The translations under genes were made by a program, and so were the position numbers. From Rhyzopertha dominica (taxonomy: Eukaryota > Arthropoda > Insecta > Coleoptera > Bostrichidae), in contig QCXZ01000137.1 of assembly GCA_025024175.1 (NCBI GenBank), positions 9,052,001-9,116,000 of the forward strand: a stretch of 64,000 bases of DNA, given 5' to 3'. This document shows, piece after piece, positions 1 through 10,307 of this stretch (positions are counted from its first letter, which is position 1; each line of letters starts with the position of its first letter). The notes under the pieces are model-generated. The model was not told where the DNA came from. It saw only the letters and a program-made list of their open reading frames with translations, and made no database searches.

Positions 1-1221
1 ATGATACCTTCTCCTTATTCTAGTGGGCGCCTCAGGTCATCCACTAATTCTGTTAACGTCCAATTTTAGCTGGGGCGTCGAAAAGGGCAAGATTTTTCGG
101 GGCATCGAGTTGCCCGTTCCTAAATGCACTTTGTTAGTTAATAAATGGAATTGTAAAAAGGGCTGACAAGACCACTACTGCTAAAATCGAACTTTTGCCT
201 CAACGCCTTAACTTCCCAACGTGTTTTCCGGGTAAACGGTTACACATTATATAAAAAAAACCTCAAAAAACCTTTTCTGACAGCCGTTTTTGCACAATCG
301 CTGAGGGGATAAATTTTTTATTATCCTATGTATATTTAACAACTTCACTGAATTCACATAGGAATTGTTACACAGTATATTTTCCGCGAACTTGAGCATT
401 GATGAGTGCTTTTCATTTTCACGGATACATGAATGTGTTCCTAAGAATTGAACTGTTCCTCCGTCTCAAAAACATCTTAAGAAGATGATGCAATCAAATT
501 CTTGGAGTTTTTCTTATGCATAGTTCTTTTCGTACGAACAAACACTAAAATATGAAGACAAAAATTGTTCTAGAAGTTTATCAGTACCAGCGAAATACTA
601 CCAAAGAGTACCAATACTTTACGAGTGCTACAGCACACAAACTGTGCTAATTTTACCTTTAAAGTATTTGTACTAACTACCCTCTTCAGCGTGCTGCGCC
701 TAAAAAGTCATTATCAAATGAAAAAATGGATTATAAGTCAAAGAAGGACCATGCTACGAGGGGTTGTACCTGTACTTTGCATTTTAGGAATAAAAAACAC
801 TTCAATAACTATAACCGAAATACTCACACAATTTACGTCATTAAATTTTGTAGATAATTATAACTCATCTTCGGAGTCCAAAGAATCATCATTAACGTTA
901 ATAATTATCGCTGGAAATTCACTATTTCTTAGAAAACCATTTTTTGCTTTCATTAAGAAGATATTTTCTGACTTCGAAGTTTTCTTCGTCATATGCATTT
1001 TTCCTAAATTGTGAAGATAAAAGAATTTTAATCTAGTACAGTAAACAAAGCGAGATGTGTTTACGCAAATGGAAAAAAATTAGTCCATTTTGGGAGAAAT
1101 GTTGTTTTATACGTAAAAAATTAAACTGATTACTTTGGTGATGTTCAAATGCGTTTTTAGGGGTATGTAAAAGTGTTATAGCATCGAAACTTTGGCACAA
1201 ATTATTTAAAAAATTGGTTTC
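1..1221. other. AT-rich stretch without a recognised gene
   Basis: I see no recognisable gene. An open frame at 625-1014 (+) has low-complexity hydrophobic and lysine/serine-rich composition and matches no family I know. It may be flank or the 5' part of the DNA transposon whose transposase follows, but no terminal inverted repeat was identified. Confidence 0.4.
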
Positions 1222-1979
1222 AAATATAATGGAATTAACAATTATTAAAAAAATTCGAAGATATCGAGATGAAAACAGACTTATTGTCTATTTAGACGAG
1301 ACATGGTGTATGACACGCATGGTTACTGCCAAGATGGGTCACTGCGATGTCAATTAAAAACACCTCACTGCAGAGGAAAGCGACTAATTATTACGGACCA
1401 AGAGGATGGGTTCCGAATACTTTCTTAATTCCAGCAAAAAATATTTCAAATTGTATTATTCGAAGAGTGGTTCGCAAAACAACTTATACCAAATTTGGAG
1501 GACAACTCGATTATTGTTATGGATAATGCGGCTTATCATTCTCGGCAAGATAAGAAAATCAAGAAAGAATGCACAGGGGGAAAATGACAGAATTTTTAGA
1601 AGAAAATAATTTGTCTTTTCCCGAGAAAGCGACAAAAGAGCAATTACTAAAAACAATATTTGAAAGTAATATTGACAAATCAAAATTTTTTTACGTTGAC
1701 AATTTAGCAACAATGTATGGCCATAACGTTGTAATATTACCGCCTTATTATTGTGTGCTAAATCCCATAGAGCTGATTTGCAACCATCACATGAGGAGAC
1801 AAAATAAAACCCCAAAAATAGATGCAAGTGTCGTAGAATTAGTTCGAAAAGTCACTAATGAATTAAGTGAGACGTTATTTGTAAATTGTTTTGAAAGCAT
1901 TAAAGTAATTGAAAACAGTTTTGTAAGAAACAGTGAATTTCCGGCAATAATTTGTAACCTCTCACACAGTTACTTTTGA
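1222..1979 (+). pseudogene. Decayed DDE_3-type transposase (IS630/Tc1/mariner superfamily)
   Basis: This is the catalytic part of a DDE transposase that would cut and join transposon ends in the nucleus. Reading across frames, all three acidic motifs are visible: YLDETW (first Asp, near 1290), VMDNAAYHS (second Asp, near 1525) and LPPYYCVLNPIEL (Glu, near 1765). Between them lie GKRLII (near 1377) and EEWFAKQLIPNL (near 1470), in the order known for arthropod DDE superfamily endonucleases. The frame breaks after the first motif, with a stop at about 1356, and again near 1580 inside a run of G and A; the last 136 codons (1569-1979) are open. The N-terminal DNA-binding part is not recognisable. 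Family assignment is by motif order; no database search was possible. Confidence 0.85.
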
Positions 1980-3234
1980 TCGGCTGCTCTTTATTAGTCG
2001 GGCACGGGCCGTGGGTCGTTTTTAAGTTAAATAAAATAAGTGAATTTAAGGGCGCCACGCAGTTATAAAGCACCGCGCTTGGTGAAACTGCGAAACTAAG
2101 CGTTTGTGAAATTAAGCAATTGATGACTATTTTAACTGTGGCAAAAAATATCACTAGTTACAAGATCTTGGCCCGAAATAGTATTATTTGGTTCACATTT
2201 AAAATAAATTGGACAGTGACTTTTTTCATTAATATATGAAACGTGAATTTAATTAAGTATATGCAAAGAAAATATCTGGCCTGTTAGACGGTGCCCTTCG
2301 AGGTTGGTTACGGGATAATTCTCGTTCTCACCGGTGCTACTGCGCTGACTTCCAGTCCCTTGCCCGTTGTTGTGTTTCAGCGTCTCCAAATTTTATTATT
2401 ACTCAAGCAATAGGCACAAATACCAGTAACGTCCAGGTCAGGTCAGGTCAGGTCAAGCGCCAAAGGGCGTCTCTTTTGGAGGGTTTCTCTTTTTAGGTAA
2501 GGTAACGGGTCGAAAAGATAAATGCTTAGATAGTTACGATATATCGTGATTGGATACGCTGGCACAAAGTATATTATTGGCGTTAACGTTAGGAACTTTT
2601 GTTATAGTTGAATTAAAACGTCTGCCTATACACGAGGCTAGCCAAGCTCTGTCTTCCGGCCAGTGCTGACCGCGCAAAAATACTTAGTAAGAAAACTTGA
2701 AAATCTGCATGCGAGAGACAACTGTTGATAATTAAGTATACTAATACTGCTTGTCTTGCAGGTCTCTACTTCTTAGAAGGTTTATTGTTACAAATTATTA
2801 CCGTTAATGATGATTTTTCGGCCTCTGAAGATGAGTTGTAATAATGTATAAAATTTGATTATGTTAATTGAGTAAATATGACGGTTATAGTCGTTGAAAT
2901 GTATTTATTCATAAAATACAAAGTGCAGCACCTGTCTGGTCGGGTCGTTGCGTATCGTGTGTTTTTGCCTGTTTAAAATCCTAGATAAGACCCACCCCCC
3001 GCAGCATGAGTCCTTTGTAGAACTATAAATTTAACAATAACTGGTCCAGTAAATCCTGCAAATTTTACGCAACCGGCGTTCTTGATAAAAATAGCAGTCA
3101 CCCCCTCTAAATTTAGACTGCAAACGTTGCAAAGGATATAAGGCTTCGAAAATAATATAGAAGTCCTGCATTCCCCAAATCTTTCAAAATTAAACTACGA
3201 AAAGCGAAATTTCCACTAAACGGACGTCTTGCAG
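1980..3234. other. Intergenic, no recognised gene
   Basis: AT-rich sequence with one short pentamer repeat (listed separately). The part around 2280-2480 is less AT-rich and could be an untranslated exon or a transposon remnant, but I see no reading frame or splice-site pair that decides it. Confidence 0.35.
2436..2455 (+). repeat. Short tandem repeat (GGTCA)x4
   Basis: Four perfect copies of GGTCA in a row, directly visible. Confidence 0.9.
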
Positions 3235-3298
3235 GTTCAAGGGGATGAAGACCCAGAACGAACTGACGGACCTACTCGTCCATCCGGTAAACAGAAAG
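3235..3298 (+). CDS. Candidate short coding exon of an unidentified host gene
   Basis: A 64-base segment lies between a plausible acceptor (CTTGCAG ending at 3234) and a strong donor (AAAG followed by GTAAGAG at 3299). Inside it an ATG at 3245 opens 18 codons that end exactly at the donor in phase 0, starting MKTQNELTDLL. A second frame, starting VQGDEDPERTDG, is also open, so the frame is not certain. The exon sits at the edge of a CpG-rich patch. Two later plus-strand candidates (8657-8899 and 15729-15836) begin in phase 0 and could be joined to it, but that is inference only. I do not recognise the peptide. Confidence 0.35.
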
Positions 3299-3620
3299 GT
3301 AAGAGAGACACGAGACACGGCCCGATCAATAGTCATCCCCCCGCGTGCACGTGTATATACATTAGTGATGTGGGGTGCGGCCGGTGGCGGCGCAGGCCGG
3401 TTGCCATGGCGGCGGTACGGCGAGGGGGTTGCTCATCTCCCCTCGACACATTCAGTCAGTGACCGTACGGCGAGGCGCCGCCATGACACGTACACACCAC
3501 CGAGTCGGGGCCCGGCCTTGATATTGTCCTGTCACAGCAGTACTGTCTATAATAGTTACTGCTGCTTCGGGACATGACCACGGGCGGGTCCCCCACGTCC
3601 TAAAACGCCGTGTGCTTTGT
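3299..3620. promoter_or_regulatory. CpG-rich promoter-like patch
   Basis: This stretch is markedly richer in G, C and CpG than its surroundings. It holds a TATA-like GTATATACA near 3352 preceded by CACGTG. The open frames across it look like by-products of the base composition. It could be the promoter or first intron of a gene on either strand. Confidence 0.3.
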
Positions 3621-6600
3621 GATATCAGTGACGCGGATGGTGCCCCGATTTGTTGATGGAGAGACCGCCGCTCAATATATTTTTACTGAGAAAAATTTGT
3701 TTGTTGAATGTATGTAACCCCGTTTTTCCCCATTTTCGTAGAGCAGCGCATTCCACGACAAGTAGATCGATGGTTGTTAGTCCCCCTCTTAGTTGATGCA
3801 CAGTATGAAGAGGTTTTGTCGCTTTTGGTGTCTTAGATGTAGTTGAACACCACCCCCATTGCACAGTAAAGTAGATTTGATCGTGACCTGTGTGTTTAAA
3901 TTACTAATGGTTCATCCTGATGACATTTTGGAAATTCATGTTGGATAAGGGAGCGACTTTGGTCGATACGTTCCGCGCTCAGTTCGCCTGCACCCCGCCG
4001 TGATGGCGCCACTTTACAGGGATGCAAAAATAGGTTGGAAAATCTCCGGCTACAAAATTTGATCAACGCACTATGATCTACCAATTATGTAAACATGACT
4101 AGCTTTCACAGTCGCTAAACTTGTTCTTAAGCTATAAAATAACGGTTCTTCTATTCTAAAGTATAATCTATGTTAACACTCTACACAATTGAATTAAATG
4201 GTTCGCTTCTATGTTAAATCAAATGAGATCTTAATCTAGACTAGAAACAAAGGCAATTGATCCACCAAGTGCAGATCAAGTGCTTTCGTCCGTAAATTAA
4301 CACAACACACATGTACATTATTAAATGATGTCACTACGGTAATGAGATAAGTTAACACCAGAAACCACCAAACGCCCTGGTACATGCAGACATGGTGTTA
4401 GGCGTAGAAAAAGTGAACCCGATGCACTATCAACGTCACTGTAAGTTGAAAAGGCCTAATTCTGGTTGCCGCCTGTTAGTAGAGCACAAATCTAAAATAG
4501 TACAAGGCTGATTACGGGCGCTGGAATAGCATAGAACCAAAAATTTCATTCGCATTCTTAAAAACAACTCTTGAAAGGTGATAAAATGCATATTAATTAA
4601 TAAATAATTAAGTAAATAACTTGAAATCAAGCTTTTTATGCAATTTTATATAGTAGCTTTATACCTTTGTGGTCGTATAGCAAATCCCCCTCAGAAGAGG
4701 TCATGTTGCACTTCATTAACTTCATAATCGTGTATTTAAAATTTTTCAAGTCGGTAGATACGGCGGTGTCATGAATTTTGAGAAAAATATTACCTGTAAA
4801 AGGAAGTAATTTTTCAACGATCTTTTCATTTTATTCGAATCTAAAGCAGTACACAATCGATAACTTACAGCCCGATTTTCCTTTAATTATTCAGACTTAT
4901 TAATGCTATAGACAGGAATAACTTCAAAACCATTTTACTCTATTTATATCTGCGGATCAATAAAGGACTAAACAGTTGTGGTAATTTTTGTACGCCATTA
5001 TTTAGAGTTTTCATGGTAGTAATAAATATTGCATGGGTTTTTTCTGTCTAAGACAAATTGATAAATTCAGATAAATGTTCGTTCCATACAACGTGTTTCC
5101 TGGCTACTTCTCATTGTAACTTTTTAACTTTGAATTGCATTAGAAATTAGAAAAAATCCATCAATAATATTTCTAGCCTCAATTTGGTACCAACTTATTT
5201 AAGTATAAACAGAACATTTTATGCGGTTGTACCGACTTTAAAATTGTGGTATCTAGTAAACAGCTCCTAATTATAAATCCAAAAATTGTAGAGCAACTAG
5301 ATGGAGTTCCAGGTCAGGCTTTAACGGCCCATTGGAGGTCCCTTTTTTAATAGCACGTAATAGTTTTTAGAACCATTACTTAACAATTTCCCCTATCTAA
5401 ATTCAGTTCCTATCAGATTATTCTTGGGACCAAAAACTTGTTAGAATTTCACGGAAAGTAAGTGTTAATTTGCAACAACATCAAGCTTTATTTTGGATTT
5501 GCCTTTGATTCGACAGTAGGTTCAAAAGGTAAGAGAATCGCACCTCCTATTTAATGATCATCAACTGGAATACATTCAATATGAATTCTATTTGTACATA
5601 TAATAACAAATCTTCAACCATATCAGGCAAAATATGTTTACATATTAGAAAGTGCACTATATTTTCTTTTTCCTGTACAATAAGAGCTTTTTTGATAGCT
5701 TAAAATGTAGACGTCGAGAACTGCAAATTCCTAGTTAATTGACAACAGGTTGCTTCATTAGTCCAAATTATGAGTTCCAAAAAGCTTTCAAATTTTTTTA
5801 ATTTTATGCAGTAAACTTCCACCAATGTAATAAAAGAAAAATCATTGGGGTGTAATTTTTGAAGCCTGACATAAGAAAAAGGGTGTAAGCTATGACAATG
5901 TTTATATGGAGGCTTCAGAAGTACTTGTAAATATTCAGGATTTGTAATTTTATTGATTTTTTTCAGTTACAAATTTCTCAGTCTTGGTTGGTTTAAACAC
6001 CTTATAATAGGCCCGAAAAACATTTTTTAATTTTAAAAATCTCTCATGTGTCATATTTGACAATTCTGGAGTTTGTTTTTTTTACATATCATAAGATACA
6101 TTGGCTAATATAAATATTCCTAATGGTTAGTGGACAATTTTATCAGGAATGAAGTTAGGTTAGGAAATACTTTAGCAAAACTGAAAAAAAATTGTCCCTG
6201 CTGTATAAAAAACTGGGTTTTCAACATTTGATGTGTCATATTTCAGAGTTCCTGATACAAAATGGAACTACCAAACCAATGGTACATCAGAATCGGTCGT
6301 CTAAGATCACAATTTAAAGAAGGCCGATCCAACCATCTAAAAAGTCAAGTTTGCGTTTAAAATAAAAAAGTTGCTATGAAGTTGTTTCCTCTAAGCAAGT
6401 AGTTAGGCGGTTAGATAGCATTGTCATCATTTTGCTGATAGATGACAGCCCCACCTAAATTTTCAGTAAGCCAATTGGAAGTTGCAAAACTTCTAAAGTG
6501 AACGACCTTAGATCACCCTGTAAACACTATCTATATTTCCGAACTTGCACTACTACAAATTTTTAAATAAATTATCATCTATGAGTATCATTAAAGGTTC

Positions 6601-6761
6601 TTTGCAATCCAGCGCCCACTATAAAACCAACAATTAATAACGGCAACCACACAACTATACATAAATAAAAAAAAATAAACAGGCAGGTAATTATCAAACG
6701 GGCTAAACGCCGAACCGCTAGGTACGCTACTGCGATAGCTACGGGCGGTGCCTTCTGTTAC
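3621..6761. other. AT-rich DNA, no recognised gene
   Basis: No coding region stands out. Short frames at 3625-3864 (-) and 3896-4084 (-) have no recognisable motif. The segment near 5800-6536 ends in TACAGGGTG read on the minus strand, a terminus seen in many small DNA transposons, so it may be a non-autonomous element; a matching opposite end was not found. Confidence 0.3.
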
Positions 6762-6848
6762 CTTCATCGTCGGGGGTTGGTGGCGGCGGTGGTGGACTGG
6801 TACCTCGCCCCTTCGGAGTTTCGGCCGTCATCCGTAGCGTCATCTTCC
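6762..6848 (-). CDS. Candidate proline-rich coding exon of an unidentified host gene
   Basis: On the minus strand an acceptor GTCGCAG precedes an exon that begins GGAAG then ATG at 6843. It runs 27 codons plus one base to a donor GTAACAG at 6761. The peptide starts MTLRMTAETPKGRG, continues with a serine and six prolines, and ends TPDDE. A disordered proline stretch with acidic end is common near the N-terminus of regulatory proteins. A second ATG (codon 5) is also possible. The exon lies in a GC-rich island within AT-rich DNA. It could belong to the minus-strand gene that starts at 32352, but the phases do not match directly, so at least one more exon would be needed. Confidence 0.45.
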
Positions 6849-8656
6849 CTGCGACACTTCAAGTAAAAATCACATCAGACTTTTGTCACTGGCCAGGTGG
6901 CTTGCAAATACCCGCGTGCAGCATTCTAAGTACAAAAAGGCTTAATCTGAGATTAGTGATGCAGCCAGCATAGTGGACATGAACAATGATGGTCTGACTA
7001 CACGACGGCCACTAGTTTAGTACTAATCATGTTAAAAATATTTAATATTAATGTACAGGAAAACCAAGTGTGCAGTGCGATCCTGTTTAGAAGCTTTCTG
7101 GGTGAACGGACCGTTGAAAATGTGTTTAGCAAATCGAATCAAAGTTCTTTCAATTCAATGATTAAGAGGTAGAAAGAATCCCAAGCCCGGCATTGAAAAT
7201 CTTAAAATCTTGGTCGATTTAGTCAATGTTTCGTGCGCTCTTATAATAGGCATCTTCAAGACAGGCATAATATTAATTTAATTAATTGGGATTTGATTCA
7301 GTTCAGACATGTTTCTCGCGTCAAGTTTTGCCATATACTATATTCCTGTCCTGAAGATGACCTTTATAAGAACGGACGAAACGTTAAAATTGTCTAAACC
7401 GACGGCGTCTATCCCAAAAAGATGCAAAAGGATATTTCCTGCAATGAATATATCTTAGACACGGCAAGGTTTTTGGGGTATATATTGTCCCTAATACGCC
7501 TAATTATCTATGTCTGCAATTATTGTAGATTTTTATTCCAATATGGATGGTTACTCCTTTAACTTTTTGGGTGTGCCATCAGCATACATCAAAATTTTTT
7601 GTGACCCTAAGAAATAGCCATAAACTTATTATTGAAAGGCTGAACCCTGGATCTGTGAGGTAAATAAAATTCTCGAAGATGCCATTCTAGGCAGTGAAGT
7701 TACGTTTCAACAAACAAAATCGAGAGTCATTGTTATTGGTTACAACTTTATTATCCCTGCTGGAAATTTAGAGATGTTTAGGTATTTAATAAAATAAGCT
7801 CAACTTATCCATTTGTCCAAAGTTTCTCAAACTCTTGCCTTGATGTGAATAAATTTTGGGTTTACTAAAGCTGAAAGAACAACGTTAGCACTTCTAGTGA
7901 CAGACGATGAATTTTGTTGATTTTGGAAACCATTTCAAGGCCTACTGTGTTAGAGACAATAATTACATTCCTTGTAGTTTAAATCTTCCCAAAGAAGTAA
8001 CAAGTGGAACAACGGGCAGCAATGGATGAAAAATAAGGAATCATAACATGTGTATTTTAAATATTAGGTGCCCAGAATTCTTTCTACACTCATTGTAATA
8101 CTCTAAACTGTAATACTATGCCGCGTGGAGATCTAAATAAGCACTAATAACTACAATCTACTGTAACTATGAAAACAGCTCCCTGCAAGGATCGCACTTA
8201 ACAATTAATGCAAAACATCTACGACAGAAACAAATAAGGCAAATGTAAATTACTGATAAGCCTAAAAATGGAGTACTTAAACGAAATACTACTCGTGAAA
8301 TGTTCCAAGAGGAAAAATACAGTAGTCTTAAAACAGTTTAGTTACAAATTATGAGAAAGAAAAGGTGTTCAAAAGCGGAAAACAATTTAGTATAGTAACG
8401 CTGTGAGTAGGTTTCAGTCTTCAAACACCAATATGTTAATTAATGTACTTAACAAAACTAGAAGATCATCAGAGGAAATACTTTGTACATAAATAATGTT
8501 TGCCTAAAAATTAGAGTACTAGATGGTCCCTATTTAGTATACTTATAAGTACTACGACACCTACATACTATTAATAATTAAATAAGAGCCTATGTCGGCA
8601 GGTAATTGCTACTTTTACTACGACGACCTCCAAATCTACCCGATTCGTGAAATTAG
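6849..8656. other. AT-rich DNA with a ribozyme-like inverted repeat
   Basis: No gene recognised. The only structure I can support is the inverted repeat at 7217-7398, listed separately. Confidence 0.4.
7217..7398. repeat. Inverted repeat with hammerhead-ribozyme-like cores (Penelope-type terminal sequence)
   Basis: Two arms of about 58 bases (7217-7273 and 7340-7398) are imperfect reverse complements around a 66-base spacer. The right arm reads CTGAAGATGACC, then ACGGACGAAACGTT. The CTGAAGA (CUGANGA form) and GAAAC boxes are the two conserved halves of the hammerhead core. The left arm read on the minus strand has TTGAAGATGCC and CACGAAAC, so its first box is altered. Hammerhead motifs are known in the terminal repeats of Penelope-like elements. 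No RT or GIY-YIG coding was found next to it, so this is probably a terminal-repeat remnant. Self-cleavage is not shown. Confidence 0.5.
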
Positions 8657-8899
8657 GTTAAACAACCGCTCCGACGTTTGCGGGTGAACCACGACATTAA
8701 AAATAATTGCGTTGTGTGGCTATTCTATCCGAAACACGGATTAGATGTTTATCTCTACATGCATCTCGCGGTGATCAATATGACGGGGAAAGCGCTTTTG
8801 GAAGACGTGTGGGATGTCGCAATTAGCGTTCAAAACAGTACGAAGATAAATGTACACACCGACGGATATTTCATTGTTCGGATGTATTTAGGCCACTAG
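8657..8899 (+). CDS. Candidate 81-codon terminal exon, unidentified
   Basis: After a possible acceptor (AAATTAG ending at 8656), an 80-residue frame runs without interruption to TAG at 8897-8899. Base composition is clearly less AT-rich than the DNA to the left, and the peptide has a balanced protein-like composition (for example CVVWLFYPKHGLDVYLY and HLAVINMTGKALLEDVWDVA). I do not recognise it. The retrotransposon starts 69 bases downstream. Alternatives are a pseudogene fragment, sequence carried by the retrotransposon, or chance. The weak polypyrimidine tract before the acceptor lowers confidence. Confidence 0.35.
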   Translation, partial: VKQPLRRLRVNHDIKNNCVVWLFYPKHGLDVYLYMHLAVINMTGKALLEDVWDVAISVQNSTKINVHTDGYFIVRMYLGH

Positions 8900-8927
8900 G
8901 TCGTACGAAATGATTCTGGCGAGTTAT

Positions 8928-8960
8928 AGGTTCTTTTTCCGCGGCCCCGAAGTAAGAGGA
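8928..8960. repeat. Inverted copy of the element's pre-3'-LTR sequence, outside the LTR
   Basis: The 33 bases just left of the LTR are the reverse complement, with only one or two differences, of the internal sequence on the other side of the same LTR (10190-10223, which includes the polypurine tract). The LTR is thus flanked by an inverted repeat that does not belong to its own ends. The next bases towards the LTR (GCCAAAA) match the start of the internal region beyond the 5' LTR. Confidence 0.85.
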
Positions 8961-8967
8961 GCCAAAA

Positions 8968-10187
8968 TGTGACGCCTTTTTCGTTGAGCGGCGGAACGGG
9001 CCTTCGGATCGGAGGGCGGACGGTCGGACGGTTACGTAATGAGCGGTACGGTAGTGACGTAAGCACTAAGCTTAGCGTCAAAACGGTTTCTCGGGCGCCA
9101 GTTTTTTATTATCCTGAGGTATGCTCCTCAGACCACTACACACGATCCCTCTTACGTGTGCAGACCAGGGTAGCTGCAGTGAAGATCGGCACTCCAGGGA
9201 ACAACCCCGAGGGTGGATGCCGCAAGCTGAAAGGGATGTTAGCGGGGTGCGGGGAAGCAAGCGGTGCAAGCAGAAAGAAAACCAGCAATCGCCTAAAACA
9301 CGGTTTATTTCCAAAACAACAAAACTTAATAGCGGGTTATAAACAAAACGGAACCCCCTCTTAAGTAAGCCTCGGTCAAGCTACGGTTATGTAATTTTAT
9401 AGTACGGTTGCAACGCGGCTCTTAGTATGAGATAATAAAAGGAGCTAGTCCGGAGCGAGAGTGTAAGACAAAAAGAACGTGAATACCAGCGCGTGAAGAT
9501 AACGGTCGAGCAAGAGAGAGAGCTGCCTTACGAGTCTGTAATACCCGGAAAGCTACCGTGCATTAGAAACTCTCTAGCAACCCCCTGCGTGCGGTACAAG
9601 TCGCTGACAAGATGCAAAGTGCACGGAAAACTACCATACACCGTGCATCAAACAACGGCTCCCCCGGACTACGGCGGTCGTGACAACGCGAAACACACGG
9701 ATAAACAACGGTCGAGCAAGAGAGAGAGAGAGAGCTGCCTACGAGTCTGTAATACCCGGAAAGCTACCGTGTATTAGAAACCCCCCAGCAACCCCCTGTG
9801 CGCGGTACGAGTCGCTGACAAGACACAAAGTGCACGGAAAGCTACCATACACTGTGCATCAAATAGCGGCTCCCCCGCACTACGGCGGCTGTGACAACGC
9901 GAAGCACGCGGGCTTATACGCCTAAGCAAGCGATGTGGTGAGAGTGACGGAGCTCCCTCACCTAGGTATCGCTGCGAGTGGATCGGACGATAGGTCGGTC
10001 ACCACTCAATCGAGCAGTGGACGGTCACAGCTTTTAATTTACATCGGCTGGAGCGGGAGGAACAAAGAGAGCTGACTAGTGGCGCCAGCATGTGTTGNTN
10101 GTCCGAACTCCGCGAATCGCGGACTTGAGACAGATATACGGCCGCGGATTGAAACTTGACTAAGGCCCGGTTTGTAACTTCGTTACA
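8968..10187 (-). repeat. 3' LTR (1220 bp)
   Basis: It matches 14250-15465 over its full length, with inverted ends TGTGACG and CGTTACA on the plus strand. All four length differences from the other LTR are one extra base in a short run (GGG for GG, CC for C, AA for A, AAA for AA). Two N bases lie at 10098 and 10100. Long frames inside it are incidental. Confidence 0.95.
9501..9912. repeat. 206-bp tandem duplication inside the 3' LTR
   Basis: CGGTCGAGCAAG recurs at 9503 and 9709, and the following about 200 bases align with scattered differences. The same pair is present in the other LTR at 14781-15192, so the duplication predates this insertion. Confidence 0.9.
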
Positions 10188-10202
10188 TTCTCCTCTTACT
10201 TC
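10188..10202 (-). promoter_or_regulatory. Polypurine tract for plus-strand priming
   Basis: Reading on the minus strand, GAAGTAAGAGGAGAA directly precedes the LTR start TGTAACG. A purine-rich run at this place primes second-strand synthesis in LTR elements. Confidence 0.75.
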
Positions 10203-10307
10203 GGGGGGCGCGGAAAAAGAACCTGTAATATTTTACTTATCCTAACTATTTACAATCTTATAGTATTTCATCTTAACCTAACTATTTACATTTCTAAAGT
10301 ATTTCAT

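Noticed and set aside
8969..9925. Several overlapping 70-130 codon frames inside the LTRs (also at 14251-15205)
   Set aside because: They lie in LTR sequence, occur identically in both copies, overlap on both strands and follow the 206-bp tandem repeat. No known domain.
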